NCBI GenBank assembly: GCA_037190225.1
Contig: JBBCJL010000001.1
Span: forward strand, 484,457-548,456
Reading direction: 5' to 3'
From: MKSF01 sp037190225
GTDB lineage: Bacteria; Bacteroidota; Bacteroidia; Chitinophagales; Chitinophagaceae
Length of the DNA stretch: 64,000 nt
Both the position numbers and the translations under genes were made by a program. Numbering within the stretch: position 1 is the first letter of the stretch; every line of letters starts with the position of its first letter. This document shows positions 32,901-40,770 of the stretch, piece after piece. The notes beneath the pieces are model-generated. The model had not been told where the DNA came from and did no database searches. It saw only the letters and a list, made by a program, of their open reading frames with translations.

Positions 32901-33810
32901 TGTTGTAAGGCTGGCCTGTGCACCCGTTGGTACCGCTGGGACAGGCGCCGGACTGCAGGTCATGCGGCTCGGTATCACATATCAGGTCGCCGGTATTCTG
33001 GCAGTTGATTAGAGGGGGGCAGGAGTTGGGTCCTGAGCTTCCCTGGAAAGTATGCAGCAGGCCGAAGCTGTGGCCTATCTCATGCGGGAAGGCAAAATAG
33101 TAGCTGCCGTTGGGGTAAGGAGTGGTATAGCGTACCAGCATCACGTTACCGTCCTGGTTCACCGGTGCGGGAGGTAGGTAAGCATAGCCTCCGACCCCGC
33201 CGCCTGGTCCGTCAATATAATTGACCAGCCAGATATTATAATAATAGTCCCTGTCCCACATAGACAATGCTTTCAGGTCGGCATCCGATACGCCTGTGCT
33301 GCCTTCAAGCTTTATGCCCCAGTTGGCATAAACAGGGTAGTGGTCAGTGACCTTTATACGGTTGATGCCATTAGTGGGCTGCGGGTTACATCCGGGTGTC
33401 CTTTTGGCGATCTTGAACCTGATGGGGAACCGGACACCGCCGTTCTGCTCATTGACATATAAAGGCCAGGTGGCGGCAAATGTCTGGTTCAGGTAGTCCA
33501 GGTAGGCCAGGATCGTAGCTTCCGAAGGATTATTGGTCGTTCCTACCGCCTCCCCGCTGTGCATAACGTGAAATACGACAGGTATCTCGTAGATCGTGTC
33601 ATTGTTCTCGTATGCGATCAGCTCGTTGAGATTAAGCGGCCTGCTTTTAAAGGCTGCCCACTGGGCTGTCATCGCATCTACCTGGTTCCTGTAATTAGCA
33701 TCGTTGTTGTACCGTTGCTGATGCAGGTAATCGGTACCGCAGGACTGGGCGCTAAGGTCAGCGCCTAACAGGCCAATGAATGAAAATAGTAATAAATAGA
33801 TTTTTTTCAT
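29953..33810 (-). CDS. Secreted M43 metalloprotease with Ig-like repeats and T9SS type A sorting domain
   Basis: A 1285-residue secreted protein. After the signal peptide (MKKIYLLLFSFIGLLGADLSAQ) comes a pappalysin/cytophagalysin (M43) domain, with zinc site HEIGHSFGLLH (H243, E244, H247, H253) and Met-turn NIMNY. A GEVED-type domain follows (ARVWIDYNNNGTFEASEL), then about eight Ig-like domains, six of them close repeats. The last 80 residues (VYPNPTTGLLSIDYS to the end) are a type A sorting domain for export by the type IX system and anchoring or release at the surface. It probably degrades external protein, with the Ig array as a stalk. A -7 element TATTTTTG lies on the minus strand at 33835-33842. 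Confidence 0.94.
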   Translation of the reverse strand: MKKIYLLLFSFIGLLGADLSAQSCGTDYLHQQRYNNDANYRNQVDAMTAQWAAFKSRPLNLNELIAYENNDTIYEIPVVFHVMHSGEAVGTTNNPSEATILAYLDYLNQTFAATWPLYVNEQNGGVRFPIRFKIAKRTPGCNPQPTNGINRIKVTDHYPVYANWGIKLEGSTGVSDADLKALSMWDRDYYYNIWLVNYIDGPGGGVGGYAYLPPAPVNQDGNVMLVRYTTPYPNGSYYFAFPHEIGHSFGLLHTFQGSSGPNSCPPLINCQNTGDLICDTEPHDLQSGACPSGTNGCTGQPYNNVQYNIMNYTNCANRFTHGQKERFLFHLFNYRSTLIYSLGATPLTEVPNPTTAAVCTPTLRASYNNNDCGPVSVKIADLHNITGTYSSDDMVNYQNYVCNFMPTRLKQGETYALQVGTRTNTQHARVWIDYNNNGTFEASELVLSSTASTSTFTHTQSITIPSAAGVATCTPVRMRVSADISSNPIANITPCAALNLGQHEDYTVIIEPNVPVPVATIAASTGTTICANANVTLSANVTNPHATSQFMWYKNGAYLASGMSYNTTGINNNDVFTFRVTYPGACNATDTITSNALTFQVVSTVTPAITINTSQSLSICTGQLITFNATATNAGSTPVYQWKVNGSNAGTNSSTFASTSLNNNDVVTCEVTSNLTCTTIPTAVSNGLTVSVSANVQPAVSITASQTNLCIASSVTFTAVPVNGGTPQYQWKVNGINAGTNSATFTTATLQAGDFVTCEMTSDLPCASPLSATSNTITMTNTPNVVPTISIASGLTNNTACQGQAVTFTATASNGGLNPVYQWKVNGINTGTNSATYTASSLNNNDVVSCFLTSNAPCISRDTASSNAITMTVLPVSTPTIQITATASTICENTPVTFTATATHTGTTPVYTWKVNGNIVGANATTYTSSTLNNNDVVTCELQSSLPCVSAALVTSNGITMQVQTNATPTVSITSSAGVNICNYSSIQLTATTTNGGTSPSFAWTRNGSPIGSNSPSVTLGNFVNGDQVYVTVTSNAICVQNNTAQSNTLTFSVTTPNPITITPDYFADYCRFDSLELEVSNADGSIEWYDNSGLIPGAIDTTIRVYSAGRYYATNTVNGCVARSNTATAELLPVPAPVLLLKNGAFEVPSTFDTYKWYFNNVLISGNTTYRHVPQAYGYFKVCVYKDDCNACSEVYHHRDPLGIGDIYATNGIKVYPNPTTGLLSIDYSQNVNLTIRSVDGRILKAADNTLHINISDLSDGVYMLYIADKDNNVLQVNKITKSL
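30640..32270 (-). repeat. Six Ig-like repeats inside the M43 protease gene
   Basis: Each unit is about 90 residues. It has the pattern IC----VTFTATA, VYQWKVNG--AGTNS-TF, LNNNDVVTCE-TS, and AVSNG-T. Each carries a pair of Cys expected to form the Ig disulfide. The units are alike at DNA level too, so the array could change number by recombination. Two more divergent units follow toward the C-terminus. Confidence 0.85.
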
Positions 33811-33997
33811 AAATATTTAATCATTAATCATTCGCAAAAATAATGTTTTTGATCCACTATTTTCACAATAAAATAACTTTTATTAAATATCTCTGACGCT
33901 ATGCTGTACGGCAGGCTGTTTTATTCCCGGTGCCCTGTTACGGATGTATGCAATGCAGTATCTTTGGTGCCTGAAGCGGAGCAGCTTTGTGCACATT

Positions 33998-35149
33998 ATG
34001 GTAACAACAGAATATATAATTGTCGGCGCGGGCATTTCAGGGCTCAGCCTGGGTATAGGACTGCACCGGCGCGGTAAGGAATTCGTCATACTGGAACGGT
34101 CGCAGCTTGTGGATGGTATAGGGGCCGGGCTGGGCATTACTTCCAATGCCATCACCGCCTTTGAGCATATAGATATGGCGGATAAGGTAAAGGCTGTGGC
34201 CAACCCGCTTGATACCTTACGGATCGTAGACCGGAAAGGGAAATTGCTGGTGAGCGGCGATCCCGGCCTGATAGCGGGATATGACCTGACCAATTATGCC
34301 CTGCACCGGTCTCACCTGCATCAATGCCTCTTCCGCGAGCTTCCGGCGGAACGCGTCTTTACCCGGAAGCAATGTAGCCGTATCGAGGAGCGGGACGGCT
34401 GGTACTTCCTGACCTGTGAGGACGGCAGTGTATTCCGGGGCAGATACCTGGCGGGCGCTGACGGCCTGCATTCGTTTGTCAGGCGATACATCTTCCCGGA
34501 CAGCGTGGTGCGTTACGCAGGCTATACGTGCTGGCGGGCTGTCATAGACCTTAAGGAGCATTTCCCGTATACCAGCGAGGAGACCTGGGGACCGGTCGGC
34601 AGGTTCGGTATCACGCCGCTCATCAACAGGCAGGTGTACTGGTATGCATGCATCAACAGTGCGAAGCCGCGTGATCCTTACTATACCGCTTTTACCATTG
34701 ATGACCTGAGACGTTATTTCAGGGACTATCATCCTGCTGTTGTGAATGCCCTGGCGCTGACTTCCGGTCAGCAGCTGATACAGAATGATATCGCTGATTT
34801 GAAGCCCCTGCCGGTGTATCACAAAGGGCATATCGTCCTGCTGGGAGATGCTGCTCATGCTACGACACCCAATATGGGACAGGGCGCCTGTATGGGCGTG
34901 GAGGATGCAGTGGTGCTCCTGCAGGAGCTGGATAAGGCGTCTTCCGTAGCGGAGGCTATGGCCGGATTTTCCCGCAGGCGTACGGAACGGTGCAGGTCCA
35001 TTGTAGCCACATCTCAAAAAATGGGTAAGATCGCGCAGCTCGATAACCGGCTCCTGATACCTGTACGGAACTTCCTGGTCCGTCACCTGCCGGCCGGGAT
35101 ACAACGCCGCCAGCTGGCTAAGGTGCTGGACGTCTCCGGGGTGTTATGA
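33998..35149 (+). CDS. FAD-dependent monooxygenase (PHBH-like)
   Basis: A 383-residue flavoprotein. I begin at the ATG of MVTTEYIIVGAGISGLS, which puts the FAD-binding GxGxxG near residue 10, as usual; a longer start adds 18 non-family residues. The second FAD motif is LLGDAAHATTPNMGQGACMG near 283. The middle DG motif is LAGADGLHSFVRR near 150. Members hydroxylate aromatic or polyketide-like substrates with NAD(P)H and O2. It stands alone and is convergent with the epimerase gene (10 bases between stops). Substrate is unknown. Confidence 0.9.
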   Translation: MVTTEYIIVGAGISGLSLGIGLHRRGKEFVILERSQLVDGIGAGLGITSNAITAFEHIDMADKVKAVANPLDTLRIVDRKGKLLVSGDPGLIAGYDLTNYALHRSHLHQCLFRELPAERVFTRKQCSRIEERDGWYFLTCEDGSVFRGRYLAGADGLHSFVRRYIFPDSVVRYAGYTCWRAVIDLKEHFPYTSEETWGPVGRFGITPLINRQVYWYACINSAKPRDPYYTAFTIDDLRRYFRDYHPAVVNALALTSGQQLIQNDIADLKPLPVYHKGHIVLLGDAAHATTPNMGQGACMGVEDAVVLLQELDKASSVAEAMAGFSRRRTERCRSIVATSQKMGKIAQLDNRLLIPVRNFLVRHLPAGIQRRQLAKVLDVSGVL

Positions 35150-35159
35150 TAGATCCTCC

Positions 35160-36167
35160 TTACCCCCTGTAGCCTGAACCGGATGGGTCCGGTATGGAAA
35201 TGAAGCCTTCCTTATAGACCAGGCTCGGGTTGGTCTGCAATAGCAGGGGGCCATCTATATCCACATAATCCGCGATGGGAATAAGATGTGCCAGCGCATT
35301 GGCGCCAGCCTGGCTTTCGCACATATTGCCTATCATGATCTTTTTGCCTTCCTTTTTCAGCCGCTGCATCATTTGCAATGCAGGGGTCATACCGCCGCAT
35401 TTGGAGAGCTTGATATTGACGCCGTCATAATGCTGCAGCGCCAGGTCCAGGTCTGCAGCCGTTTTACAGGACTCATCGGCCATGAATATAATACCGGGTG
35501 CCAGGCTTTTACATTCCGTCACCTGCGCATCTTCGCCGGGTGCAAAAGGCTGTTCGATCAGCGTGATGCCCAGCTGTGCCAGCTCGCCCAGGATGGCTCT
35601 GGCATCATGCGCTTTCCAGGCCCCGTTGGCATCTATCCATATGTCGGCCGTTGTATGCTTCCTGAGTGCCCTGACATGCTCCAGGTCGTCCAGGCCGTTC
35701 ACTTTCAGCTTGTAGATAGGGGATCTTTTGGCGGAAACGATCTGTTCCAATGTGGAAATATCCTGTATCCCTATGGTATAGCAGGTAGGCTTCAGGTGCT
35801 TCCACTGCAGCCCGATGACACTGTGCAGCGAGGTATTCTTCATCCTGGCAAACAGGTCCCAGCCGGCAATATCCAGGGCCGCGATCAGGAAATTCTTGCC
35901 GGGGAACAGGTGGTGCAGGAAATGCCAGAATCTTTCGGGACCATTATAGGCGTATTGTTCCACCGCTTTTTTATAGTCGGTCAGCAGCTGGTAATAAGCC
36001 GCTACGTCTGCCTGGTAGTAGGGGATGGACGTGCACTCCCCATGTCCTGCCCGGGGGCCGAAGCCTAATTTTACCAGCAAGGCATCCTGGTGGGTCTTGA
36101 GCCCGTGCGAGGTCTCGAAAGGATACTCAAAGGCATACCGTGCCGTTTCGTACTGTAAACGAAGCAT
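35160..36167 (-). CDS. Dipeptide epimerase (enolase superfamily, Ala-Glu epimerase type)
   Basis: A 335-residue enzyme of the mandelate racemase/muconate-lactonising branch. Catalytic lysines appear as YKLKVNG (K153, K155) and NIKLSKCGG (K253 or K256). The metal ligands are D179 in IDANGAW, E205 in IEQPF and D231 in ADES. This pattern matches L-Ala-D/L-Glu epimerases that recycle murein peptides. No murein peptide ligase or permease lies adjacent, so the dipeptide specificity is inferred from the family only. Confidence 0.9.
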   Translation of the reverse strand: MLRLQYETARYAFEYPFETSHGLKTHQDALLVKLGFGPRAGHGECTSIPYYQADVAAYYQLLTDYKKAVEQYAYNGPERFWHFLHHLFPGKNFLIAALDIAGWDLFARMKNTSLHSVIGLQWKHLKPTCYTIGIQDISTLEQIVSAKRSPIYKLKVNGLDDLEHVRALRKHTTADIWIDANGAWKAHDARAILGELAQLGITLIEQPFAPGEDAQVTECKSLAPGIIFMADESCKTAADLDLALQHYDGVNIKLSKCGGMTPALQMMQRLKKEGKKIMIGNMCESQAGANALAHLIPIADYVDIDGPLLLQTNPSLVYKEGFISIPDPSGSGYRG

Positions 36168-36301
36168 GAAAAAACGGTTTTGAATACAATAAAAATGTAA
36201 AAATAATAGTTTTAAGCCTTGAATCGTATATAAATCGTAATTGCACCTGTAAGTATAAGGTGTAAATACCTATCTTTGCACATTATTTTGAAAATCTATT
36301 T

Positions 36302-37009
36302 ATGAAAAAAGCATTCAGCATTCTCGCGTTGGCAGCTCTGGCCCAGCTACATGTATCCGCACAGGAAGAAAAAAAGGCAAAAGCGAACGAATGGGTAAAG
36401 CCGTCAAGAGATTTTGTAATGATCCAGCTGCATCATGACGGGTGGAACATCGCAAGCGGTGAAAATGTGAAGATGGGAAGCATCGGGCGGGGATTCAGCG
36501 CTTACCTGATGTATGATTTCCCGTTGGGCAATAATAAGGAAAAGACACACTTCAGCTTTGCCGCCGGTGCGGGGGTGAGCGCCAATAATATTTATTTTAA
36601 AGGTCAGCTTCCCAACCTGAGGTCCACGGGTACCCTGGCCATTATAGATACGGACCCGTCCTGGAAAAAGAACAAATATACCACGGCCTTTATCGAAATG
36701 CCGCTGGAACTGCGCTTTTTCGGGAACAGCGCCAACCGCAATAAAGGATTTAAAATGGCCATCGGGGCCAAGGTCGGCCTGCTGCTGGACTCGCATGTCA
36801 AATACAGCGAGCCTATTTCGGGAACTTATCTTAATCATAAGATCCACGCCAAAAAATTCAACGAATCCTGGAGGCTGGCGCCAATGGTGCGTATAGGCTG
36901 GGGGAACTTCTCGGTATTTGCCCAGTATAACGTTTCTACATTATATAAGCTGAACGAAGGGCCCAAGATATTCCCGTATTCTGTGGGACTGACCATTACC
37001 GGACTGTAA
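36302..37009 (+). CDS. Outer-membrane beta-barrel protein
   Basis: A 235-residue protein with a signal peptide (residues 1-20, ending VSAQ). It has roughly eight amphipathic strands, such as FVMIQLHHDGWNI, GFSAYLMYDFPL, FSFAAGAGVSANNIYF, AFIEMPLELRFFG and NFSVFAQYNVS. It ends in an aromatic/hydrophobic strand (YSVGLTITGL) as barrels do. The pattern resembles the PorT-like/OMP_b-brl_2 group of small barrels. A -7 element TATCTTTG lies at 36271-36278. Role unknown. Confidence 0.8.
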   Translation: MKKAFSILALAALAQLHVSAQEEKKAKANEWVKPSRDFVMIQLHHDGWNIASGENVKMGSIGRGFSAYLMYDFPLGNNKEKTHFSFAAGAGVSANNIYFKGQLPNLRSTGTLAIIDTDPSWKKNKYTTAFIEMPLELRFFGNSANRNKGFKMAIGAKVGLLLDSHVKYSEPISGTYLNHKIHAKKFNESWRLAPMVRIGWGNFSVFAQYNVSTLYKLNEGPKIFPYSVGLTITGL

Positions 37010-37031
37010 GGCAGGCTACAGATATGCTACG

Positions 37032-37068
37032 AAGGAGCTGCAGCGGATCAACGCCTGCAGCTCCTTTT
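37032..37068 (+). terminator. Terminator after the barrel gene
   Basis: The stem AAGGAGCTGCAG/CTGCAGCTCCTT (12 bp) has an 11-base loop and is followed by TT; it lies 23 bases past the stop. Confidence 0.7.
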
Positions 37069-37201
37069 GCTGTCTGGCGGCAGCTGTCTGGTGCGCCGTG
37101 CACGAATATTGCAGGGGCAGGATGTGGTATGCCGGGAATACGCGCTATCCAGCGAGGGGATGCCGTTAGTGGATTTTTCACAAATTTCCCTGTTGCTTTT
37201 A

Positions 37202-37233
37202 TTTGTGAAAATAAATATTAAAATGTACCTTTG
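37202..37233 (+). promoter_or_regulatory. Bacteroidota-type promoter of atpG
   Basis: TTTG at 37202-37205, a 20-base spacer and TACCTTTG at 37226-37233 match the consensus exactly, 33 bases before the start codon. Confidence 0.75.
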
Positions 37234-37266
37234 CACTCAATTTTTACTGTAATATATAATAAATAT

Positions 37267-38151
37267 ATGTCTGGTCAACTTAAAGAGGTTAGATTACGTA
37301 TTCAATCGGTAACAAGTACCCAACAAATTACCAAAGCTATGAAAATGGTCAGTGCTGCGAAGTTACGCCGCGCACAGGATGCCATACTTCAGATGCGACC
37401 ATACGCGCAGAAGCTTCAGGAAATGCTGAGTAACATTGTGAGCGGTCTGAGTGACGATATGAATATGGACCTGGCCGCCGAGAGACCCGTAGAACGTGTA
37501 TTGATTATCCCTATTACCAGTGACAGAGGTACTTGTGGTGCTTATAATACGAATGTTATCAAAGCAGCGCGTCATCTTATTGCCCGGAAATATGCTGCGC
37601 AGCATGCGGCTGGTAAGGTGACCATACTGCCTATCGGTAAAAAAGGTTATGAGTATTTTGTAAAGCACGAGTATAAAGTAGTAGCAGATTTCTGGTCTTT
37701 ATTCTCTGACCTGGCTTTTGAAAACGTCAGGAATGTTGCCGTGTACGCACAGGAGGCTTTCCTGAACGGCGAATACGACAGAGTAGAGCTGGTGTACAGC
37801 CAGTTCCGTAATGCAGCGACACAGGCGTTCGTAAGCGAGCAATACCTGCCTATCCCTAAAGTGGAAAAAGCAGAAGATGATACCAAGCAGAACGATTTTC
37901 TGTTTGAGCCGTCCAAAGAGTCCCTGATAGCGGAGCTGATGCCGAAGATATTGAATACCCAGGTATTTAAAGCGGTGCTGGATGCCCACGCTTCCGAGCA
38001 TGGTGCCCGTATGACCGCTATGGATAAGGCAACAGAGAATGCCAACGAGCTGCTGCGCAACTTGAAAATTTCTTATAACCGTGCAAGACAGGCGGCTATC
38101 ACTACCGAGCTCACAGAGATCGTAAGTGGTGCGGCAGCGCTTCAGGGATAA
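37267..38151 (+). CDS. atpG: ATP synthase F1 gamma subunit
   Basis: The central rotor stalk of F1-ATPase, 294 residues. The N-terminal helix is SGQLKEVRLRIQSVTSTQQI with TKAMKMVSAAKLRRAQ, and the C-terminal helix ends ELLRNLKISYNRARQAAIT with TELTEIVSGAAAL; both are the coiled coil that enters the alpha3-beta3 core. I start at ATG 37267 (MSGQL), since the longer frame is only leader. No other ATP synthase gene is beside it: upstream is a barrel protein and downstream a ribosomal protein. It has a textbook promoter of its own. Confidence 0.96.
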   Translation: MSGQLKEVRLRIQSVTSTQQITKAMKMVSAAKLRRAQDAILQMRPYAQKLQEMLSNIVSGLSDDMNMDLAAERPVERVLIIPITSDRGTCGAYNTNVIKAARHLIARKYAAQHAAGKVTILPIGKKGYEYFVKHEYKVVADFWSLFSDLAFENVRNVAVYAQEAFLNGEYDRVELVYSQFRNAATQAFVSEQYLPIPKVEKAEDDTKQNDFLFEPSKESLIAELMPKILNTQVFKAVLDAHASEHGARMTAMDKATENANELLRNLKISYNRARQAAITTELTEIVSGAAALQG

Positions 38152-38165
38152 AAAGAAAAATAAAT

Positions 38166-38196
38166 TTTGTTATATAAATTATTTAACGCAATTTTG
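38166..38196 (+). promoter_or_regulatory. Promoter of the rpmB-rpmG-DUF4295 operon
   Basis: TTTG (38166-38169), 19 bases, then CAATTTTG (38189-38196), one base off TAnnTTTG, 22 bases before the rpmB start. Confidence 0.55.
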
Positions 38197-38217
38197 CAGT
38201 CCAAAAATAATTAAGTC

Positions 38218-38454
38218 ATGGCTAGAGTATGTCAGGTAACTGGAAAGAAACCACTTTCAGGTCATAAAGTATGTTTCTCTAACAAAAAAGCAAAACGTCG
38301 CTTTTTACCAAATTTGCAAACAAAACGTTTCTTCCTGGTGGAAGAAGACCGTTGGGTAACTTTGAAATTGTCTTCTGACGCTATCCGTACTATCAATAAA
38401 AGAGGTTTGTACGAGGTAGTAAAAGAATTGCGTGCACAGGGTCAAGCTATCTAA
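38218..38454 (+). CDS. rpmB: Ribosomal protein L28
   Basis: A 78-residue large-subunit protein. It has the family start MARVCQVTGKKPLSGHKV and the basic stretch KAKRRFLPNLQTKRFF. The end, ELRAQGQAI, is normal. It heads a compact group with rpmG (55 bases on) and DUF4295, an order typical of Bacteroidota. Confidence 0.97.
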   Translation: MARVCQVTGKKPLSGHKVCFSNKKAKRRFLPNLQTKRFFLVEEDRWVTLKLSSDAIRTINKRGLYEVVKELRAQGQAI

Positions 38455-38509
38455 TTGCAGGTAAATATCAATTTTATTATTTTTTAAGTCTATATAAATT
38501 TTTAAAAAA

Positions 38510-38692
38510 ATGGCTAAAAAAGGAAATCGTGTTCAGGTGATTTTGGAATGTACTGAGCATAAAAACTCAGGCTTACCAGGTACAAGCCGCTACATCACCA
38601 CTAAGAATAAAAAGAACACACCGGAGCGTATTGAACTGAAAAAGTACAATCCGATCATGAAAAAAGTAACTGTTCATAAAGAGATCAAATAG
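38510..38692 (+). CDS. rpmG: Ribosomal protein L33
   Basis: A 60-residue large-subunit protein with RVQVILECTEH and RYITTKNKKNTPERIELKKYNP. Only one Cys is present, so this is the zinc-independent (C-minus) form, lacking the two CxxC pairs of zinc-binding L33. It lies between rpmB and the DUF4295 gene. Confidence 0.97.
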   Translation: MAKKGNRVQVILECTEHKNSGLPGTSRYITTKNKKNTPERIELKKYNPIMKKVTVHKEIK

Positions 38693-38754
38693 TTTCTTGA
38701 TTCATACCAATTACTATTCAACTATCATTTCATCGCATTTAAAAATATTTAGTT

Positions 38755-38928
38755 ATGGCAAAAGCAGCGAAAACCGCGATCAAGAAAGACGGTTCTAAAG
38801 ATTTGGACGCAAAGAACTACACTAAAGTAATCAAAGCTGTACGTAGTCCGAAAACCGGTGCTTATACCTTTAAGGAAGCTATTATCCATAAAGATAAAGT
38901 AAAAGATCATCTGGAGTCTTTCAAATAA
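38755..38928 (+). CDS. DUF4295 small basic protein
   Basis: A 57-residue Lys-rich protein starting MAKAAKTAIKKDGSKD, with the conserved core YTKVIKAVRSPKTGAYTFKE and ending DHLESFK. The DUF4295 family is found after rpmB and rpmG in Bacteroidota and is probably ribosome-associated, though this is not proven. The gap from rpmG is 62 bases, and a hairpin with a T run closes the operon. Confidence 0.9.
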   Translation: MAKAAKTAIKKDGSKDLDAKNYTKVIKAVRSPKTGAYTFKEAIIHKDKVKDHLESFK

Positions 38929-38951
38929 AAAGACATCCTTTGCTTGATATT

Positions 38952-38993
38952 CATATAGTCACTGTGTTATACATAGTGGCTATATGCTTTTTT
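38952..38993 (+). terminator. Terminator of the L28-L33-DUF4295 operon
   Basis: The stem CATATAGTCACT/AGTGGCTATATG (12 bp with one G-T) is followed by CTTTTTT. The next gene starts 11 bases after it. Confidence 0.8.
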
Positions 38994-39004
38994 ACAACCT
39001 TTTT

Positions 39005-39565
39005 ATGTTTGAAGAGATCAACGATATTGTTACCGTATTGCAGAACGGCGGGGTCATCCTGTACCCCACGGATACCATCTGGGGACTCGGGTGCGATGCT
39101 ACCAATCCCGAAGCCGTGGCCAGGATATTTGCCATAAAGCGAAGGGCCGCCAATAAGAGCCTGATCGTGCTGCTGCCGGATGAAAAGTCCGTCCTGCAGT
39201 ATGTGGCCGATCCGCATCCCGATATTATTGATATGCTCCGGTCCTTTACCGTTCCCACGACCGTTGTGTATGAGAACGGGATAGGCTTTGCGGCAAATGT
39301 GCCGGCGGCGGACGGCAGCATCGGCATACGCGTTACCGCGGACCCCTTCTGCAGGACCTTGCTGAAACGCTTTAAAAAGCCCCTGGTGTCAACCTCGGCC
39401 AATATATCCGGCCACCAGAGCCCCCGCACCTTTGCGGAAATAGACGAAGCGGTAAAAGGAATGGTGGACTATGTGGTACGGTACAGGCAGGACGATGACA
39501 GGCCGGTAGCGCCTTCCGCTATTGTGAAGATAGGCCCGGACGGCAGCCTGCAGCAATTACGGTAA
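39005..39565 (+). CDS. L-threonylcarbamoyladenylate synthase (Sua5/YwlC/TsaC family)
   Basis: A 186-residue enzyme making threonylcarbamoyl-AMP from Thr, bicarbonate and ATP for the t6A37 modification of tRNAs. I start at the ATG of MFEEINDIV, so that the family motif GGVILYPTDTIWGLGCDATN begins at about residue 14. Other motifs are FAIKRRAANKSLIVLL and KPLVSTSANISGHQSP. The length suits the short form without the Sua5 C-terminal domain. It is separated from the ribosomal operon only by a terminator. Confidence 0.93.
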   Translation: MFEEINDIVTVLQNGGVILYPTDTIWGLGCDATNPEAVARIFAIKRRAANKSLIVLLPDEKSVLQYVADPHPDIIDMLRSFTVPTTVVYENGIGFAANVPAADGSIGIRVTADPFCRTLLKRFKKPLVSTSANISGHQSPRTFAEIDEAVKGMVDYVVRYRQDDDRPVAPSAIVKIGPDGSLQQLR

Positions 39566-39678
39566 GGCCGGCGACAGCAGCCCTGCGCAGGTCGTCTATA
39601 GAATTTAACACATATTTTAAATTATGGGATGTGACCGGGAGGGCAAATAATGGTCTAACAGGTTAAAATATATCGGAA

Positions 39679-40032
39679 ATGAATCAACATCAAATGCTGG
39701 CAGCCTTCAACAGGGAGAAGTACCTGAAGCTGATCGCTGTGATCTTTATTGACCTCCTGGGGGTGCTTTCCTACCTGGTTCCCGCGGTCGGTGAGCTGGG
39801 AGACCTGGTAATAGCCCCGGTGAGCGCGGTGCTGCTATACGCCGTTTTTAAATCCACGAAGATATCCGCATTCGGGTTTGCGGAAGAGCTGCTGCCTTTT
39901 ACGGATGTCATACCTACCGGTACCATTTTCTGGATCAAAAGGTATGTGATAAAGGAGAAAGAAACTTTGGAGCAGTATATCAAAAGCCGGGCGGACCAGC
40001 AGTCGGTATTGGATAAATTAATCCCCAGGTAA
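39679..40032 (+). CDS. Small membrane protein of unknown function
   Basis: A 117-residue protein with two membrane helices, at about 17-37 (LKLIAVIFIDLLGVLSYLV) and 45-62 (LVIAPVSAVLLYAVF). A conserved-looking loop follows (AFGFAEELLPFTDVIPTGTIFWI), then a charged C-terminal helix. No motif for an enzyme. The 3' end meets the LutA-like gene head-on, with a shared terminator. Confidence 0.72.
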   Translation: MNQHQMLAAFNREKYLKLIAVIFIDLLGVLSYLVPAVGELGDLVIAPVSAVLLYAVFKSTKISAFGFAEELLPFTDVIPTGTIFWIKRYVIKEKETLEQYIKSRADQQSVLDKLIPR

Positions 40033-40037
40033 CTGTA

Positions 40038-40060
40038 AAGCCTGCTCTCAGAGCAGGCTT
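40038..40060. terminator. Convergent terminator overlapping the LutA-like stop codon
   Basis: A perfect 10-bp stem AAGCCTGCTC/GAGCAGGCTT has a TCA loop. That triloop is itself the TGA stop of the minus-strand gene, so one hairpin can serve both directions. Confidence 0.75.
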
Positions 40061-40770
40061 TCGTATAAGAAGTCGGCGATATGCATGGTCTTGATGGGCA
40101 GCCGATGGCGCTCTATATACGCATTGATATGGAGCAGGCAGCTGAAGTCCCCGGAGATGATATAGGAGGCGCCCGTTGCTATGGCGCTGTGCACTTTGGT
40201 ATAGGCCATACCGGTGGATATGGGCTCGAACTTAACGGCAAAGGTGCCCCCGAAGCCGCAGCAGGTTTCGCACTCTTTCATTTCGACCAGCTCCAGCCCC
40301 TCGACCAGCTCCAGCAATTTGCGCGGCTGTTCTTTTATATGGCATTCCCTGAGCGACCCGCAGCCATCGTGGTAGGTGACCTTTACCCGGTTCCTCATTT
40401 TAAGCCGGCTGTAATCCAGGTGATCGACCACAAATTCGGAGAATTCGTAGATATTATCCCTGACCTGCTTGCAGGTGCTGTGATCCGGCGTATTATTGAA
40501 CATCTTCCCGTAGTAATTACGGACATACCCGGTGCAGGAGCCGCTGGGAGATACAACGGGATGCTCCGCTTTAAAATCCTTCAGGAACTTAACGGCTATT
40601 CCCCTGGCCTCTTTTACAAAGCCGCTGTTATAGGCGGGCTGCCCGCAGCAGGTCTGCTGCTCATTATAATGTATATCACATCCCAGCCTTTCCAGTATCC
40701 TGGTCATATGGATGCCGGTCTCCGGGCTGATCTGGTCCACAAAGCAGGGGATGAAAATATCTATGTTCAT
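40048..40770 (-). CDS. LutA-like (Fe-S)-binding CCG-domain protein
   Basis: A 240-residue protein with two cysteine-rich CCG domains: CCGQPAYNSG (C41, C42) and CCGFGGTF (C170, C171), plus C9, C79, C137 and C143 as further ligands. This is the LutA/YkgE architecture, part of the LutABC lactate oxidation complex and relatives of GlpC and heterodisulfide reductase. lutB and lutC are not nearby. Its start overlaps the end of the FUSC gene by 4 bases (ATGA type), so it is translationally coupled to a membrane protein. It may act with LutBC encoded elsewhere. Confidence 0.88.
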   Translation of the reverse strand: MNIDIFIPCFVDQISPETGIHMTRILERLGCDIHYNEQQTCCGQPAYNSGFVKEARGIAVKFLKDFKAEHPVVSPSGSCTGYVRNYYGKMFNNTPDHSTCKQVRDNIYEFSEFVVDHLDYSRLKMRNRVKVTYHDGCGSLRECHIKEQPRKLLELVEGLELVEMKECETCCGFGGTFAVKFEPISTGMAYTKVHSAIATGASYIISGDFSCLLHINAYIERHRLPIKTMHIADFLYESLL

